A stretch of DNA of 64,000 bases from positions 744,001-808,000 of the forward strand of contig CAVPHU010000001.1 of assembly GCA_963704815.1 (NCBI GenBank), written 5' to 3'. Below, piece by piece: positions 47,854 through 56,731 of this stretch (positions within the stretch are counted from its first letter, which is position 1; every line of letters begins with the position of its first letter). The notes beneath the pieces are model-generated. The model ran no database searches and had not been told where the DNA came from. It saw only the letters and a list, made by a program, of their open reading frames with translations. A program made the position numbers and the translations under genes. This stretch comes from DATKWD01 sp963704815 (GTDB lineage Bacteria; Actinomycetota; Acidimicrobiia; Acidimicrobiales; Salinilacustritrichaceae).

Positions 47854-48809
47854 CGGGGCGTCCCGAGGACCTCGCGGGCCCGCTCGACGTCGCGTCGCAT
47901 CTGCTCGATGAGCGGCTCGATGCCGTCGAACTTCTCCTCGCCCCGCAACCGCTCGACGAATCGGACCCGAACCGATTCGTCGTACAGGTCGCCCTCGAAA
48001 TCGAGGATGTTGCACTCGAGCAGGCTGGCGTGGGATTCCTCGTAGAACGTCGGGCGGCGTCCGAGCGACATGGCGGTCGGCAGCACGCTGCCGTCGGGCC
48101 GCTCGAACCAGCCCGCGTAGATGCCGTCGGCGGGCAGCATGATGTCGCCCGGAACCGACACGTTGGCCGTCGGGAACCCGAGCTCGCGGCCCCGCTTGTC
48201 GCCATGGGCGACGATGCCCCGAACCTCGTGAGGTCGGCCCAGCAGCGCGTTGGCCGTGGCCAGGTCGCCCTCGGCGAGGGCCCGGCGGATCGCCGTCGAA
48301 CTCACCCGGTCGGCCGCGACCGCCGGCCGGCCGTCGACCCCGACGAGGTCCATGCCCTCGACCGTGAACCCGTGGATCGCGCCCAGATCGACCAGCAGGT
48401 CGACGTTGCCCTTGCGTTCGTGACCGAAGTGGAAATCCTCGCCGACGATCACCTTCCGGGCCCGCAGGCAGTCGACGAGCACCGACCGGACGAAGTCCTC
48501 GGCCGACTCCTCCGAGCGGGCTTCGTCGAAGGTGATCACCACGACGATGTCGATCCCCGTTGCGTCGAGGTACTCGAGCTTCTGATCGAGGTCGCTGAGC
48601 AGCATCGGAGCCGACTCGGGCCGGACGACACTGGCCGGGTGGCGGTCGAAGGTGACCACGGCCGAAGCGAGCCCGTCGGTGTCCTCGAGGTCACGGACCG
48701 CGCGAATCACCTGCTGGTGGCCGAGGTGGACGCCGTCGTAGGCGCCGATGGTGACCGCCGAGCCCTGGTGCGGGGCCACGCACTCGTCGGTGTCTCGGAC
48801 GACCTGCAT
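47850..48809 (-). CDS. ribF: Bifunctional riboflavin kinase/FAD synthetase
   Basis: Converts riboflavin to FMN and FAD. The 319-residue protein has the FAD-synthetase half (AVTIGAYDGVHLGHQQVI with the nucleotidyltransferase HxGH) and the C-terminal riboflavin kinase half (RGRELGFPTANVSVPGD). ATG 48809 gives the family length. TAGCCT (48825-48820) lies 10 nt upstream. Confidence 0.95.
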   Translation of the reverse strand: MQVVRDTDECVAPHQGSAVTIGAYDGVHLGHQQVIRAVRDLEDTDGLASAVVTFDRHPASVVRPESAPMLLSDLDQKLEYLDATGIDIVVVITFDEARSEESAEDFVRSVLVDCLRARKVIVGEDFHFGHERKGNVDLLVDLGAIHGFTVEGMDLVGVDGRPAVAADRVSSTAIRRALAEGDLATANALLGRPHEVRGIVAHGDKRGRELGFPTANVSVPGDIMLPADGIYAGWFERPDGSVLPTAMSLGRRPTFYEESHASLLECNILDFEGDLYDESVRVRFVERLRGEEKFDGIEPLIEQMRRDVERAREVLGTPR

Positions 48810-48864
48810 ATCGAGAATGAGGCTACCGGGGCGCCCCGAGACGGGCGTGGTCGACGGCCGAGGG

Positions 48865-49752
48865 TCAGCCGACGAGGACGACGGAAGGCTTGAGGGTGGC
48901 ACCCCGATGGGCCTGGTAGACCCCGAGCAGGCCTCCGTCGGCATCGACCACGGGAAAAGGGCCTGCGGCGTCGGCGTCGACACCCAACGTGTCGCGTTCG
49001 AGCACCTTGCCGTGACCCACCGCAGTGGCGAGGTCACCGGTCACCGTCCACGACGGCTGACCGGCGAAGACCGACGCCATCGGCAGGATCGTCGGGGACT
49101 CGACCGAGGTCGCGGCCTCGATGGTGAACGGACCGACGGCGGTGCGACGCAGCCGCCTGAGATGGGCACCGCCCCCGACGAGGGCACCGACATCGGCGGC
49201 AAGGGTTCGGACATAGGTGCCCGACGAACACTCGACGTGACAGCGGAAGATGCCCGGTTCGTCACCCGCTTCGACGTCGAATCGGTGGATCGTGACCGGC
49301 CGAGGCCTGCGCTCGACCTCCTTGCCCTCGCGTGCGAGTTGGTGGAGGCGGGTCCCGTCGACCTTCACGGCCGACACCATGGGCGGGATCTGCTCGATCG
49401 GACCGGTGAGACGGCCGGCAGCCGCCGAGACCTCAGCCAGCGTCACCCCGCCCATGTCGTGTTCGGCGGTGACCACACCGGTGTCGTCGAGGGTGTCGGT
49501 CTCGACCCCGAGCACGATCTCGCCGACATAGGTCTTGGGCTGGTCGGTCACGAAGCTCAGCAGCCGGGTGGCACGCCCGACACCGAGTACGAGCACCCCG
49601 GTGGCGGGAGGATCGAGCGTGCCGCTGTGACCCACCTTGCGGGTGCCGAGCACGCCGCGGGCCTTCGCCACGACGTCATGGGAGGTCCAGCCCACCTCCT
49701 TGTCGATGACGCACAGGCCGTGCACGTCGGCGTTCGGCCGTCTCGGACTCAC
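48865..49752 (-). CDS. truB: tRNA pseudouridine(55) synthase
   Basis: Forms pseudouridine 55 in the T-loop of tRNAs. The 295-residue protein has DKEVGWTSHDVV and the catalytic Asp47 in GHSGTLDPPATG, and SSGTYVRTLAADVG in the C-terminal half. GTG 49752 overlaps the rbfA stop (GTGA). Confidence 0.95.
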   Translation of the reverse strand: MSPRRPNADVHGLCVIDKEVGWTSHDVVAKARGVLGTRKVGHSGTLDPPATGVLVLGVGRATRLLSFVTDQPKTYVGEIVLGVETDTLDDTGVVTAEHDMGGVTLAEVSAAAGRLTGPIEQIPPMVSAVKVDGTRLHQLAREGKEVERRPRPVTIHRFDVEAGDEPGIFRCHVECSSGTYVRTLAADVGALVGGGAHLRRLRRTAVGPFTIEAATSVESPTILPMASVFAGQPSWTVTGDLATAVGHGKVLERDTLGVDADAAGPFPVVDADGGLLGVYQAHRGATLKPSVVLVG

Positions 49753-50129
49753 TCGTTCTCGCGCAGCTCGCGCAGGATCTCCTCGACCCGCGAGGCGGTT
49801 TCGACGACCTGGTCCTCGGTGAGGACGACCTCGGGGGTACGGCGGATGCGGGCCTGACGCCCGACCTCCCGCTTGATGGCCCGCCGGGCCTCGTCGAGTG
49901 CCTCGGCGAACTCGTCGTCGTCGTCGGTCGGTTGCCCGGACTGCACATAGGTGATCTTCGCCTGATCCAGTTCGGAGTCGACGTAGACGTCCTGAATCGT
50001 CAGCAGACCGAGCCGATCGTCGTCGAGCCGTTCGAGGGTGTCGGCCGCGATCTCGAGCACAAGCTGACTCAGGCGGGCCGAGCGGGGGTAGTCGCGACCA
50101 CCCGATGCCCGATGCCGTCCGCGGCTCAC
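49749..50129 (-). CDS. rbfA: Ribosome-binding factor A
   Basis: 126-residue KH-like cold-shock maturation factor of the 30S subunit. LSQLVLEIAADTLERLDDDRLGLLTIQDVYVDSELDQAKITYV is the characteristic core. GTG 50129 overlaps the DUF503 stop (GTGA). The C-terminal tail is acidic. Confidence 0.93.
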   Translation of the reverse strand: MSRGRHRASGGRDYPRSARLSQLVLEIAADTLERLDDDRLGLLTIQDVYVDSELDQAKITYVQSGQPTDDDDEFAEALDEARRAIKREVGRQARIRRTPEVVLTEDQVVETASRVEEILRELRENE

Positions 50130-50416
50130 AGGGTCTCCAACCAGATGCGATCGGTGCCCATGACCTCGATCTCCGGGAACGACCAGACGAAGCGCTCGAC
50201 CGAGTCGATCGCATCCTGGGCCTTGGCATGGGTCGAGGCCACCACCGCGAACCCCAGCGACGCCCGCTGCCACTTGTGCTGGTGGCCGACCTCGGCCACC
50301 GACACGCCGAACCGTCGTCTCGCACCCTCGAGCACGGGCTTGATGGCGGAGCGCTTGTTCTTCAGCGACCGGGAGTTGGGCACGTGAACCTCGGCCTGCA
50401 GCGACAACACGAACAT
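50126..50416 (-). CDS. DUF503 (YlxP-like) protein
   Basis: 96-residue ferredoxin-like-fold protein. MFVLSLQAEVHVPNSRSLKNKRSAIKPVLEGARRRFGVSVAEVGHQ matches the DUF503/YlxP family found between infB and rbfA in Gram-positive bacteria; it is thought to act in ribosome assembly or translation. ATG 50416 is preferred over ATG 50422 because TAGGAT (50431-50426) is 9 nt upstream of it. Confidence 0.87.
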   Translation of the reverse strand: MFVLSLQAEVHVPNSRSLKNKRSAIKPVLEGARRRFGVSVAEVGHQHKWQRASLGFAVVASTHAKAQDAIDSVERFVWSFPEIEVMGTDRIWLETL

Positions 50417-50425
50417 CAGCATGCG

Positions 50426-50431
50426 ATCCTA
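50426..50431 (-). promoter_or_regulatory. Internal promoter before DUF503-rbfA-truB
   Basis: TAGGAT on the minus strand in the short gap after infB, 9 nt before ATG 50416. It would allow DUF503-rbfA-truB to be expressed apart from infB. Confidence 0.4.
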
Positions 50432-50457
50432 GGACCACCCATCGAACATTCGGGTGG

Positions 50458-53241
50458 TCAGAGCGTTCGGGGGATCTCTCGCTCTTCGAAGGTCTCGATG
50501 ATGTCGCCGGCCTTGAGGTCCTGGAAGTCGCTGAGTCCGATGCCACACTCGAATCCCTCGCGGACCTCCTGCACGTCGTCCTTGAACCGGCGGAGCGACG
50601 CGATCTCGCCCTTCCAGATGATCGTGCCCTCGCGGAGGAAACGCACCTTGGAGCCGCGGCTGATGACGCCGTTGCGCACCATGCAGCCTGCGATGGCCCC
50701 GACACGCGGTGCCCGGAAGATCTCGCGCACCTCGGCGTCGCCGGTGACGACCTCCTCGAACTCCGGCTCGAGCATGCCGACCATGGCGTTCTCGATGTCC
50801 TCGAGCACCTTGTAGATGATCTCGTAGGTCCGGATCTCCACGCCTTCGGTGTCGGCGAGCTCGCGGGCCTTTCGGTCCGGGCGCACATTGAACCCGATGA
50901 TCGTGGCGTTGGAGGCGGCGGCGAGCTGGATGTCGTTCTCGGTGATGCCACCCACGGACCGGCTCACGAAGCTGAGCTTGACGTCGTCGCGCTCGAGCTT
51001 GCGCAGGCTCTCGGTGAGCGCCTCGAGCGAGCCGTTCACGTCGGCCTTCAGGACCAGCGCCAGGGTGGTCACCTCGCCGGCCTGGATCGCGTCGAAGATG
51101 TCCTCGAGCTTGGCGCCGGCGGTGGCCTGCACGGCCTCGCGGCCCAGGCTGGCCTGGCGATGCCAGTGCTCGCGGGTCTCGGCGACCTGACGGGCGGTCT
51201 TCTCGTCCGGAGCGATCACGAAGGAGTCGCCGGCATCGGCCACGTCGTTGAGTCCGAGGACGGCGACCGGGGTCGACGGGCCGGCTTCTTTGACCTGGGC
51301 TCCGTGGTCGTCGATGAGCGCTCGGACGCGACCCCAGGCTGCGCCGGCGACGAGGGGATCGCCCACCTTGAGCAGCCCACGTTGCACGAGGATGGTCGCG
51401 ACCGGGCCACGACCGATGTCGAGGTGAGACTCGAGGACGACCCCGGCCGCCCGACCTTCGGGCTCGGCGTGGAGATCCTCGAGTTCGGCGACGACCGAGA
51501 GGTTGTCGAGCAGTTCGGGGACGCCTTCGCCGGTCATGGCGGAGACCGGGACCATGATGGTGTCGCCACCCCATCCCTCAGGGATGAGATCGTTCTCGGA
51601 AAGCTGCTGCATGACGCGGTTGGGATCGGCGCCCTCGCGGTCGATCTTGTTGATGGCCACCACGATCGGGACCTCGGCGGCCCGGGCATGATCGAGCGCT
51701 TCGAGTGTCTGGGGCATGACCCCGTCGTCCGCGGCGACCACGAGCACCACGATGTCGGTCGCCTCGGCGCCGCGAGCCCGCATGGCGGTGAACGCCTCGT
51801 GGCCCGGGGTGTCGATGAAGGTCAGACGCTTGTCGTCCTTGACCGCCTGGTAGGCGCCGATGTGCTGGGTGATGCCGCCGGCCTCGCTGTCGACGACGTT
51901 GGCTTCGCGGATGTGGTCGAGCAACAACGTCTTGCCGTGGTCGACATGGCCCATGACCGTGATGACCGGCGGCCGGACCTCGCTGCTCTCGGACGGCTCG
52001 TCGTCGAGCAGATCCTCGGCATCGAGCTTCTTCTGGAGCTCGACCTCCTGCTCCTCGCCCGGGTCGACGAGGCGGATCTCGGCGCCGATCTCGGCGGCGA
52101 AGAGCTCGATCATCACATCGTTGAGCGACTGGGTCGCCGTGACCATCTCGCCCTGCTGCATGAGGAAGCGGACGACGTCGGCCGCCGTGCGGTTCAGCTT
52201 GGGGCCGAGATCCTGGGGCGTGCTCGCCCGCTCGACGACGACCTCGCCGCCGGGTACCGGCGCCTCGGCCGGCGTGTAGGACGGAGCGTCCATCGGCTGG
52301 AGCTCTTCGCGGTTGCGGCGACGACGCCCTCCTCGGCGGCGCGGCGGTCGACGACCACCGGGACCGCCAGGACGACCTCCACCGCCGGGACGACCGCCCG
52401 GACCGCCACCGCCGCCGGGCGGGGGCATCGAAGGGCCGCCGGAGGGGGCTCCACGACCACGACCGGCCGGCATCGGGCGCATGCGTCCGGGTGCGGGGCC
52501 ACGACCGCCCGCGCCGGGGGGCGGCGGGATCGGCTTGCCGGAGCCCGAGGTCGGCGGACCGGGGGGCGGTGGGATCGGCTGACCCGTCTCGGAACTCGGT
52601 GGCTTCGACGCGTCCTCGGCGACCTGCTCGGAGGCTTCAGCGGCGGGCTCGGCTGCTCGGCTCGGCCGGGCCGGCGGTGTCGGGGGTGCCGGCGCAGCTG
52701 GCGCAGGCGCGGACGCCGCGGCAGGAGGGGCTGCCTTGGCCGGCGGCGGCGTGGGTCGAGCCGGGCGGGGCGGGGCGGGCGGCGGACCGGCGGCTGCTTC
52801 GAGCGCCGCGGCCTCCTCGGCGCGCAACGCGGCCTCTTCGCTCGGCTTGAGCGCCGACGACTTCACGGCCCGCGAGGGTCGTGGCGGGCGCGGCGGAGCG
52901 CCGGGGTCGGGCATCGCGCCCGGGTCGTCGTCGGGGGTGACGGCGGCCGGAGCGGGAGCTGCCGGCTCAGGGGCCGGCTTGGCGATCTTCTTGGCGACGG
53001 CCTTCTTCTTCTTGGCCGCCTTCTTCGCCGGCTTGGCCGCCTTCTCGGGCTCCTCGGGCGAGACGTCGCGGATCAGCCCTTCGCGCTCGGCCTTGCGCCG
53101 GACCCGGTCGGCCTGGGCCTCGATGATGCTCGAGGAGTGGCTCTTGACCGGGACGCCGAGGGACTCGCACAGGTCGAGGCATTCCTTGTTCGTGAGTCCG
53201 AGCTCTCGTGCGAGCTCATAGACCCGGATCTTGCTTGCCAA
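50458..53241 (-). CDS. infB: Translation initiation factor IF-2
   Basis: GTPase that places initiator tRNA on the 30S subunit. The 927-residue protein has an IF2N domain (RVYELARELGLTNKECLDLC), a Lys-rich stretch and a 200-residue Pro/Ala/Gly-rich low-complexity region, then the GTPase core with GHVDHGKT, DTPGH, NKID and SAMTG and domains II-IV. The start codon is TTG at 53241; the next residues ASKIRVYELA are canonical, so the TTG is credible. A weak GAGAAG precedes it. Confidence 0.96.
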   Translation of the reverse strand: MASKIRVYELARELGLTNKECLDLCESLGVPVKSHSSSIIEAQADRVRRKAEREGLIRDVSPEEPEKAAKPAKKAAKKKKAVAKKIAKPAPEPAAPAPAAVTPDDDPGAMPDPGAPPRPPRPSRAVKSSALKPSEEAALRAEEAAALEAAAGPPPAPPRPARPTPPPAKAAPPAAASAPAPAAPAPPTPPARPSRAAEPAAEASEQVAEDASKPPSSETGQPIPPPPGPPTSGSGKPIPPPPGAGGRGPAPGRMRPMPAGRGRGAPSGGPSMPPPGGGGGPGGRPGGGGRPGGPGGRRPPRRRGGRRRRNREELQPMDAPSYTPAEAPVPGGEVVVERASTPQDLGPKLNRTAADVVRFLMQQGEMVTATQSLNDVMIELFAAEIGAEIRLVDPGEEQEVELQKKLDAEDLLDDEPSESSEVRPPVITVMGHVDHGKTLLLDHIREANVVDSEAGGITQHIGAYQAVKDDKRLTFIDTPGHEAFTAMRARGAEATDIVVLVVAADDGVMPQTLEALDHARAAEVPIVVAINKIDREGADPNRVMQQLSENDLIPEGWGGDTIMVPVSAMTGEGVPELLDNLSVVAELEDLHAEPEGRAAGVVLESHLDIGRGPVATILVQRGLLKVGDPLVAGAAWGRVRALIDDHGAQVKEAGPSTPVAVLGLNDVADAGDSFVIAPDEKTARQVAETREHWHRQASLGREAVQATAGAKLEDIFDAIQAGEVTTLALVLKADVNGSLEALTESLRKLERDDVKLSFVSRSVGGITENDIQLAAASNATIIGFNVRPDRKARELADTEGVEIRTYEIIYKVLEDIENAMVGMLEPEFEEVVTGDAEVREIFRAPRVGAIAGCMVRNGVISRGSKVRFLREGTIIWKGEIASLRRFKDDVQEVREGFECGIGLSDFQDLKAGDIIETFEEREIPRTL
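52290..52980 (-). repeat. Low-complexity Pro/Ala/Gly region of infB
   Basis: Encodes runs such as PPPPGPPTSGSGKPIPPPPG and GGGGGPGGRPGGGGRPGG. This makes up the disordered N-terminal linker of IF-2, normal in high-GC Actinobacteria, and is prone to assembly errors. Confidence 0.7.
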
Positions 53242-53359
53242 GGGTTCTTCTCAGCCTCTCGTCGTACTCGTCGGGGGGTTCGGGCGGGCGCGCGATACGC
53301 AGCCCTCGGTGGCGGGTCCATCATCTTCGCGCAGAACCGGGGGTCCGCACGAAGCCGAT
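53242..53359 (-). other. Gap between nusA and infB; no ylxR recognised
   Basis: The 118-bp spacer is too short for a full ylxR (usually 80-100 codons), which normally lies here. No Cys-rich YlxR motif is visible in any frame. I see only possible leader sequence for infB. Confidence 0.5.
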
Positions 53360-54616
53360 TCAATCGTCGGTGCCCTGGTCGGCGCTGGTCTCGGCTGCCT
53401 CGACCTCGTCAGAGTCGGCCTCGTCGACCGCGGAATCGGCTTCATCGGCCTCGGCCGGTGCCTCGGCAGGAGGTGGCGGGCCGTCGGGGGCCGCCGCTTC
53501 GGTACCGGGCTCGGGCGGCTCGTCGTCCCACGCGCTGGCGGGGATGGGGTCGCTGCCGTCGGCGGGCTGCCACATCTGCTCGCCGCTCTCCTTGTCGACG
53601 ATCCACTCGCCCTGAGCCCACTCGTCGCTCTGGTAGGCGGCCTCTTCGGTGATCTGGGTCTCGCTCTTGATGTCGACGTGCCAGCCGGTGAGGCGAGCTG
53701 CGAGTCGTGCGTTCTGCCCTTCCTTGCCGATGGCGAGCGACAGTTGGTAGTCCGGAACGATCACCTCGGCCGTGCCCGTGTCGGTGTGCAGGCGCACTTC
53801 CTTCACCTTGGCCGGCGAGAGCGCCTTCATCACGAACTCGTAGGGGTCCTCGCTGAAGGGCACGATGTCGATCTTCTCGCCGTGCAACTCGTTGACGACC
53901 ATCCGGACCCGGGCACCGCGGGCTCCCACGCACGCACCGACCGGGTCGACGTTGCTGTCGTTGGACCACACCGCGATCTTGGTCCGGTGCCCGGGCTCGC
54001 GAGCGCAGGCCCGGATCTCGACGGTGCCATCGGCGATCTCGGGAACCTCGAGCTTGAACAGCTCGAGGATGAGACCGGGATGGGTGCGACTGACCACGAT
54101 CTGCGGTCCCTTGGCCGTCTTGCGGACCTCGACGATGTAGGCCTTGAGGCGCGAGTTCCCCTGGGGACGCTCATGCGGCACCTGTTCGGCTTGCGGGAGA
54201 AGTGCCTCGACCCGACCCAGGTCGAGCAGGGTGTAGCGGCTGTCGGACTGCTGGATGATTCCGGTGACGATGTCGCCCTCGCGTCCGGCGTACTCCTCGT
54301 ACTTCAGCTCGCGTTCGGCCTCGCGGATCCGCTGGTTGAGCACCTGCTTGGCCGTTTGGGCGGCGATGCGTCCGAAGTCGTCGGGGGTCACGTCGTATTC
54401 GGGCCCGAACGGCTCGCCCTCCTCGTCGAGCTCCTGGGCGAACACCCGGATGTCGAAGGTGGTGGGGTCGATGGTCACCCAGGCGTACTCGTAGGCCTCG
54501 GGCATGCGCTTGTACGCCGACTCGAGGGCATCGGCGAGCGATGCGAACAGCGTGTCGATCGACAGGCCCTTGTCCTCGGCAAGCATCTGGAGGGCTTCCA
54601 TCATCTCGGTGCTCAT
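53360..54616 (-). CDS. nusA: Transcription termination/antitermination factor NusA
   Basis: RNA polymerase-binding factor controlling pausing and termination. The 418-residue protein has the N-terminal polymerase-binding domain, an S1 domain (GDIVTGIIQQSDSRYTLLDLG) and two KH domains (DPVGACVGARGARVRMV; LAIGKEGQNARLAARL). The acidic C-terminal tail (DEADSAVDEADSDEVEAAE) replaces the acidic repeats of proteobacterial NusA. ATG 54616 overlaps the rimP stop. Confidence 0.96.
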   Translation of the reverse strand: MSTEMMEALQMLAEDKGLSIDTLFASLADALESAYKRMPEAYEYAWVTIDPTTFDIRVFAQELDEEGEPFGPEYDVTPDDFGRIAAQTAKQVLNQRIREAERELKYEEYAGREGDIVTGIIQQSDSRYTLLDLGRVEALLPQAEQVPHERPQGNSRLKAYIVEVRKTAKGPQIVVSRTHPGLILELFKLEVPEIADGTVEIRACAREPGHRTKIAVWSNDSNVDPVGACVGARGARVRMVVNELHGEKIDIVPFSEDPYEFVMKALSPAKVKEVRLHTDTGTAEVIVPDYQLSLAIGKEGQNARLAARLTGWHVDIKSETQITEEAAYQSDEWAQGEWIVDKESGEQMWQPADGSDPIPASAWDDEPPEPGTEAAAPDGPPPPAEAPAEADEADSAVDEADSDEVEAAETSADQGTDD

Positions 54617-55122
54617 GTGGTGGCCTTTCGGGGACTGGTGGACGAGGGGGACGGGGAACCGGGCTTTTCGCCCCGCTCCCAGACGAAGATGGTGCGAGCC
54701 TTCTGCACCGTCTCGAGACCGAAGGTGCGCGGCGGGTTGCCGTCGTCGGGCTCGACGGTCATCAGGTCGCCGTCGAATGCCGTCAGCGTGCCCTTGACCC
54801 GGCGAGCGCCGTCGACCTTGGTGGTGAGGCGCACGGTGACGGTCTCACCGATCGCACCCGCGAAGTGCTCGGCAGTGCGCAGCGGGCGCTCGAGACCCGG
54901 GCTCGACACCTCGAGGGTGTAGGCCCCCGCGATCACCTCGGCGTCGTCGAACGCGACCGAGATGGCCCGGGACAGATCCGTGATCAGGTCGAGATCGACC
55001 CCGGCCGGATGGTCGACGAGCACCCGCACGCTGCCGGCCTCTCGGGTCAGGTCGTAGAGGTCGGCGCCGGCGGCGGTCACGATGGGCTCGACGAGCTCGG
55101 TGAGCATCTCGGGACTGGCCAT
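54613..55122 (-). CDS. rimP: Ribosome maturation factor RimP
   Basis: 30S assembly factor of 169 residues. YTLEVSSPGLERPLRTAEHF is the diagnostic core. A very strong ribosome-binding site (GAGGAGG) precedes ATG 55122. It is the first gene of a rimP-nusA-infB operon, behind a long structured leader. Confidence 0.93.
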   Translation of the reverse strand: MASPEMLTELVEPIVTAAGADLYDLTREAGSVRVLVDHPAGVDLDLITDLSRAISVAFDDAEVIAGAYTLEVSSPGLERPLRTAEHFAGAIGETVTVRLTTKVDGARRVKGTLTAFDGDLMTVEPDDGNPPRTFGLETVQKARTIFVWERGEKPGSPSPSSTSPRKATT

Positions 55123-55214
55123 GACGAACCTCCTCGGACGAAAGAAAAGACGTGGGTCGAAACGACCCACGCCTCAGCGGACAAACCACGAATTGGCGAA
55201 CCGACGAGATTGTA
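55123..55214 (-). promoter_or_regulatory. Promoter and leader of rimP-nusA-infB
   Basis: TACAAT (55214-55209) is an excellent -10 box; the -35 is weak (GTGCCG). The transcript would start near 55202, giving a leader of about 80 nt with an intrinsic-terminator hairpin before the rimP ribosome-binding site. This arrangement is suited to transcription attenuation. Confidence 0.6.
55141..55171 (-). terminator. Intrinsic terminator/attenuator before rimP
   Basis: On the minus strand CGTGGGTCG-TTT-CGACCCACG (stem 9 bp, 55151-55171) is followed directly by TCTTTTCTTT. It is the only clear hairpin-plus-U-tract terminator found in the window. It could end proS transcription or attenuate the rimP operon, since a -10 box lies upstream of it. 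Confidence 0.8.
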
Positions 55215-55270
55215 GCCGACTCGGTCGCCGCCGGCACCTCGAGGCCGTCCGGATGCCGCGCGGGCAGACC

Positions 55271-56683
55271 TCAGTAGCTCCGGGCGACGAAGGCGAGGGC
55301 CTCGGGGTCGTCCTCGCCGACCGGGAGCGACCCGTCGGGGCGGCGGAGGCACCGCACCGTGACGGCGTCGCGACCCAGGATCTCCTCGCCCTCGACCCCG
55401 ACGTCGCGCCAGGGAAGCACGGCGAAGCCGTGCTGTGCGGCCTCCACGGCCTCGGCCAGCGAGTCGACCTCGACGGTGGCCGCATCGCGTCGCTCGGTCG
55501 CGTCGGCGAGCAGGGCGTCCTGGATCGCGGTCAGCAGGCCGGGGACCTGTTCGCTCACGCTGGCGATCGGCAGCTCCTGCTTGTCGCCGGTGTCGCGCCG
55601 CGCGGCGACGACCTTGCCTTCGGCCAGGTCACGGGGTCCGAGCTCGATTCGGAGCGGGACGCCCTTGAGCTCCCACTCGGTCGCTCGCCGGCCGAAGCTG
55701 GTGTCGACCCGATCGTCGATGCGGACTCGGACGCCCTGGTCGGTGAGCTCGTCGGCCAGACGGCGTGCCGCCTCACCGACCCCGTCGGTGTCGCGCACGA
55801 CGAGCAGGACGACCTGGATCGACGCCAGCCGGGGCGGGATCCGCAGGCCCTTGTCGTCGCCATGGGCCATGACGAGTCCGCCGACCATCCGGGTGGAGAC
55901 CCCCCACGAGGTCGTCCATGCGACCTGCTGCTCGCCGTTGCTGTCGAGGAAGCGCATGTCGAACGCCTTGGCGAAGTTCTGCCCGAGCTCGTGACTGGTC
56001 CCCATCTGGAGGGCCTTGCCGTCGCGCATCATGGCCTCGCAGGTCAGGGTGTTGGTGGCACCGGCGAACCGCTCGCTCGCCGTCTTGCGGCCGACATAGA
56101 GCGGCATGGCCATCACGTCGGTCATGAACGCCGCGTAGACGTCGTGCAGGATCATCCGGGCATACGCCGAGGCGTCGGCCTCGGTCTCGTGCGCGGTGTG
56201 GCCTTCCTGCCACAGGAACTCGCTGGTCCGCAGGAACAGCCGCGGGCGAAGCTCCCATCGGACCACGTTCGCCCATTGGTTGAGCAGCATCGGGAGGTCG
56301 CGGTAGCTCTGGATCCACTTCGCCATGTACTCGCCGATGACGGTCTCGCTCGTGGGCCGGACGACGACCGACTCGTCGAGTTCCTTCCCGCCGGCGTGGG
56401 TGACGACCGCCAGCTCGGGACTGAAGCCCTCGACGTGCTCGGCTTCCTTGTGGAGGTAGGACTCGGGGATGAAGAGCGGGAAGTAGGCGTTCTCGGCCCC
56501 GGCGGACTTGATGCGCTCGTCGACCTCCGCCTGCATCCGCTCCCACAGCGAGTAGCCGTAGGGTCGGATGACGATCGTGCCACGCACGGGACCGTTCTCG
56601 GCCAGCTCGGCCTTGTTGCAGACGTCCTGGTACCAGCGGGGGAAGTCGTCGGACTGCGGAGTGAGCACGGGTTGCTTGGCCAT
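55271..56683 (-). CDS. proS: Prolyl-tRNA synthetase, archaeal/eukaryotic-type
   Basis: Class II synthetase charging tRNA-Pro. The 470-residue form lacks the INS editing domain of bacterial-type ProRS. It has IRPYGYSLWERMQ, VVRPTSETVIGEYMAKWI (motif 2 region), FLWQEGHTAHET and the C-terminal anticodon-binding and C-terminal domains. This is the short archaeal-like (type 3) ProRS, found in some Actinobacteria. TAGTCT lies 9 nt before the ATG. Confidence 0.92.
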   Translation of the reverse strand: MAKQPVLTPQSDDFPRWYQDVCNKAELAENGPVRGTIVIRPYGYSLWERMQAEVDERIKSAGAENAYFPLFIPESYLHKEAEHVEGFSPELAVVTHAGGKELDESVVVRPTSETVIGEYMAKWIQSYRDLPMLLNQWANVVRWELRPRLFLRTSEFLWQEGHTAHETEADASAYARMILHDVYAAFMTDVMAMPLYVGRKTASERFAGATNTLTCEAMMRDGKALQMGTSHELGQNFAKAFDMRFLDSNGEQQVAWTTSWGVSTRMVGGLVMAHGDDKGLRIPPRLASIQVVLLVVRDTDGVGEAARRLADELTDQGVRVRIDDRVDTSFGRRATEWELKGVPLRIELGPRDLAEGKVVAARRDTGDKQELPIASVSEQVPGLLTAIQDALLADATERRDAATVEVDSLAEAVEAAQHGFAVLPWRDVGVEGEEILGRDAVTVRCLRRPDGSLPVGEDDPEALAFVARSY

Positions 56684-56731
56684 GAAGCGGCGAGACTACC
56701 GGCGCGTGGTCTTCGCACCGGACCGAGTTCG

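Noticed and set aside
53073..53363. Possible ylxR in the frame ending near infB
   Set aside because: The translation lacks the Cys and Arg/Gly motifs of YlxR and mostly overlaps the infB start.
51160..53652. 830-codon plus-strand frame over infB
   Set aside because: It is a shadow of infB; the minus-strand GTPase motifs leave no doubt.
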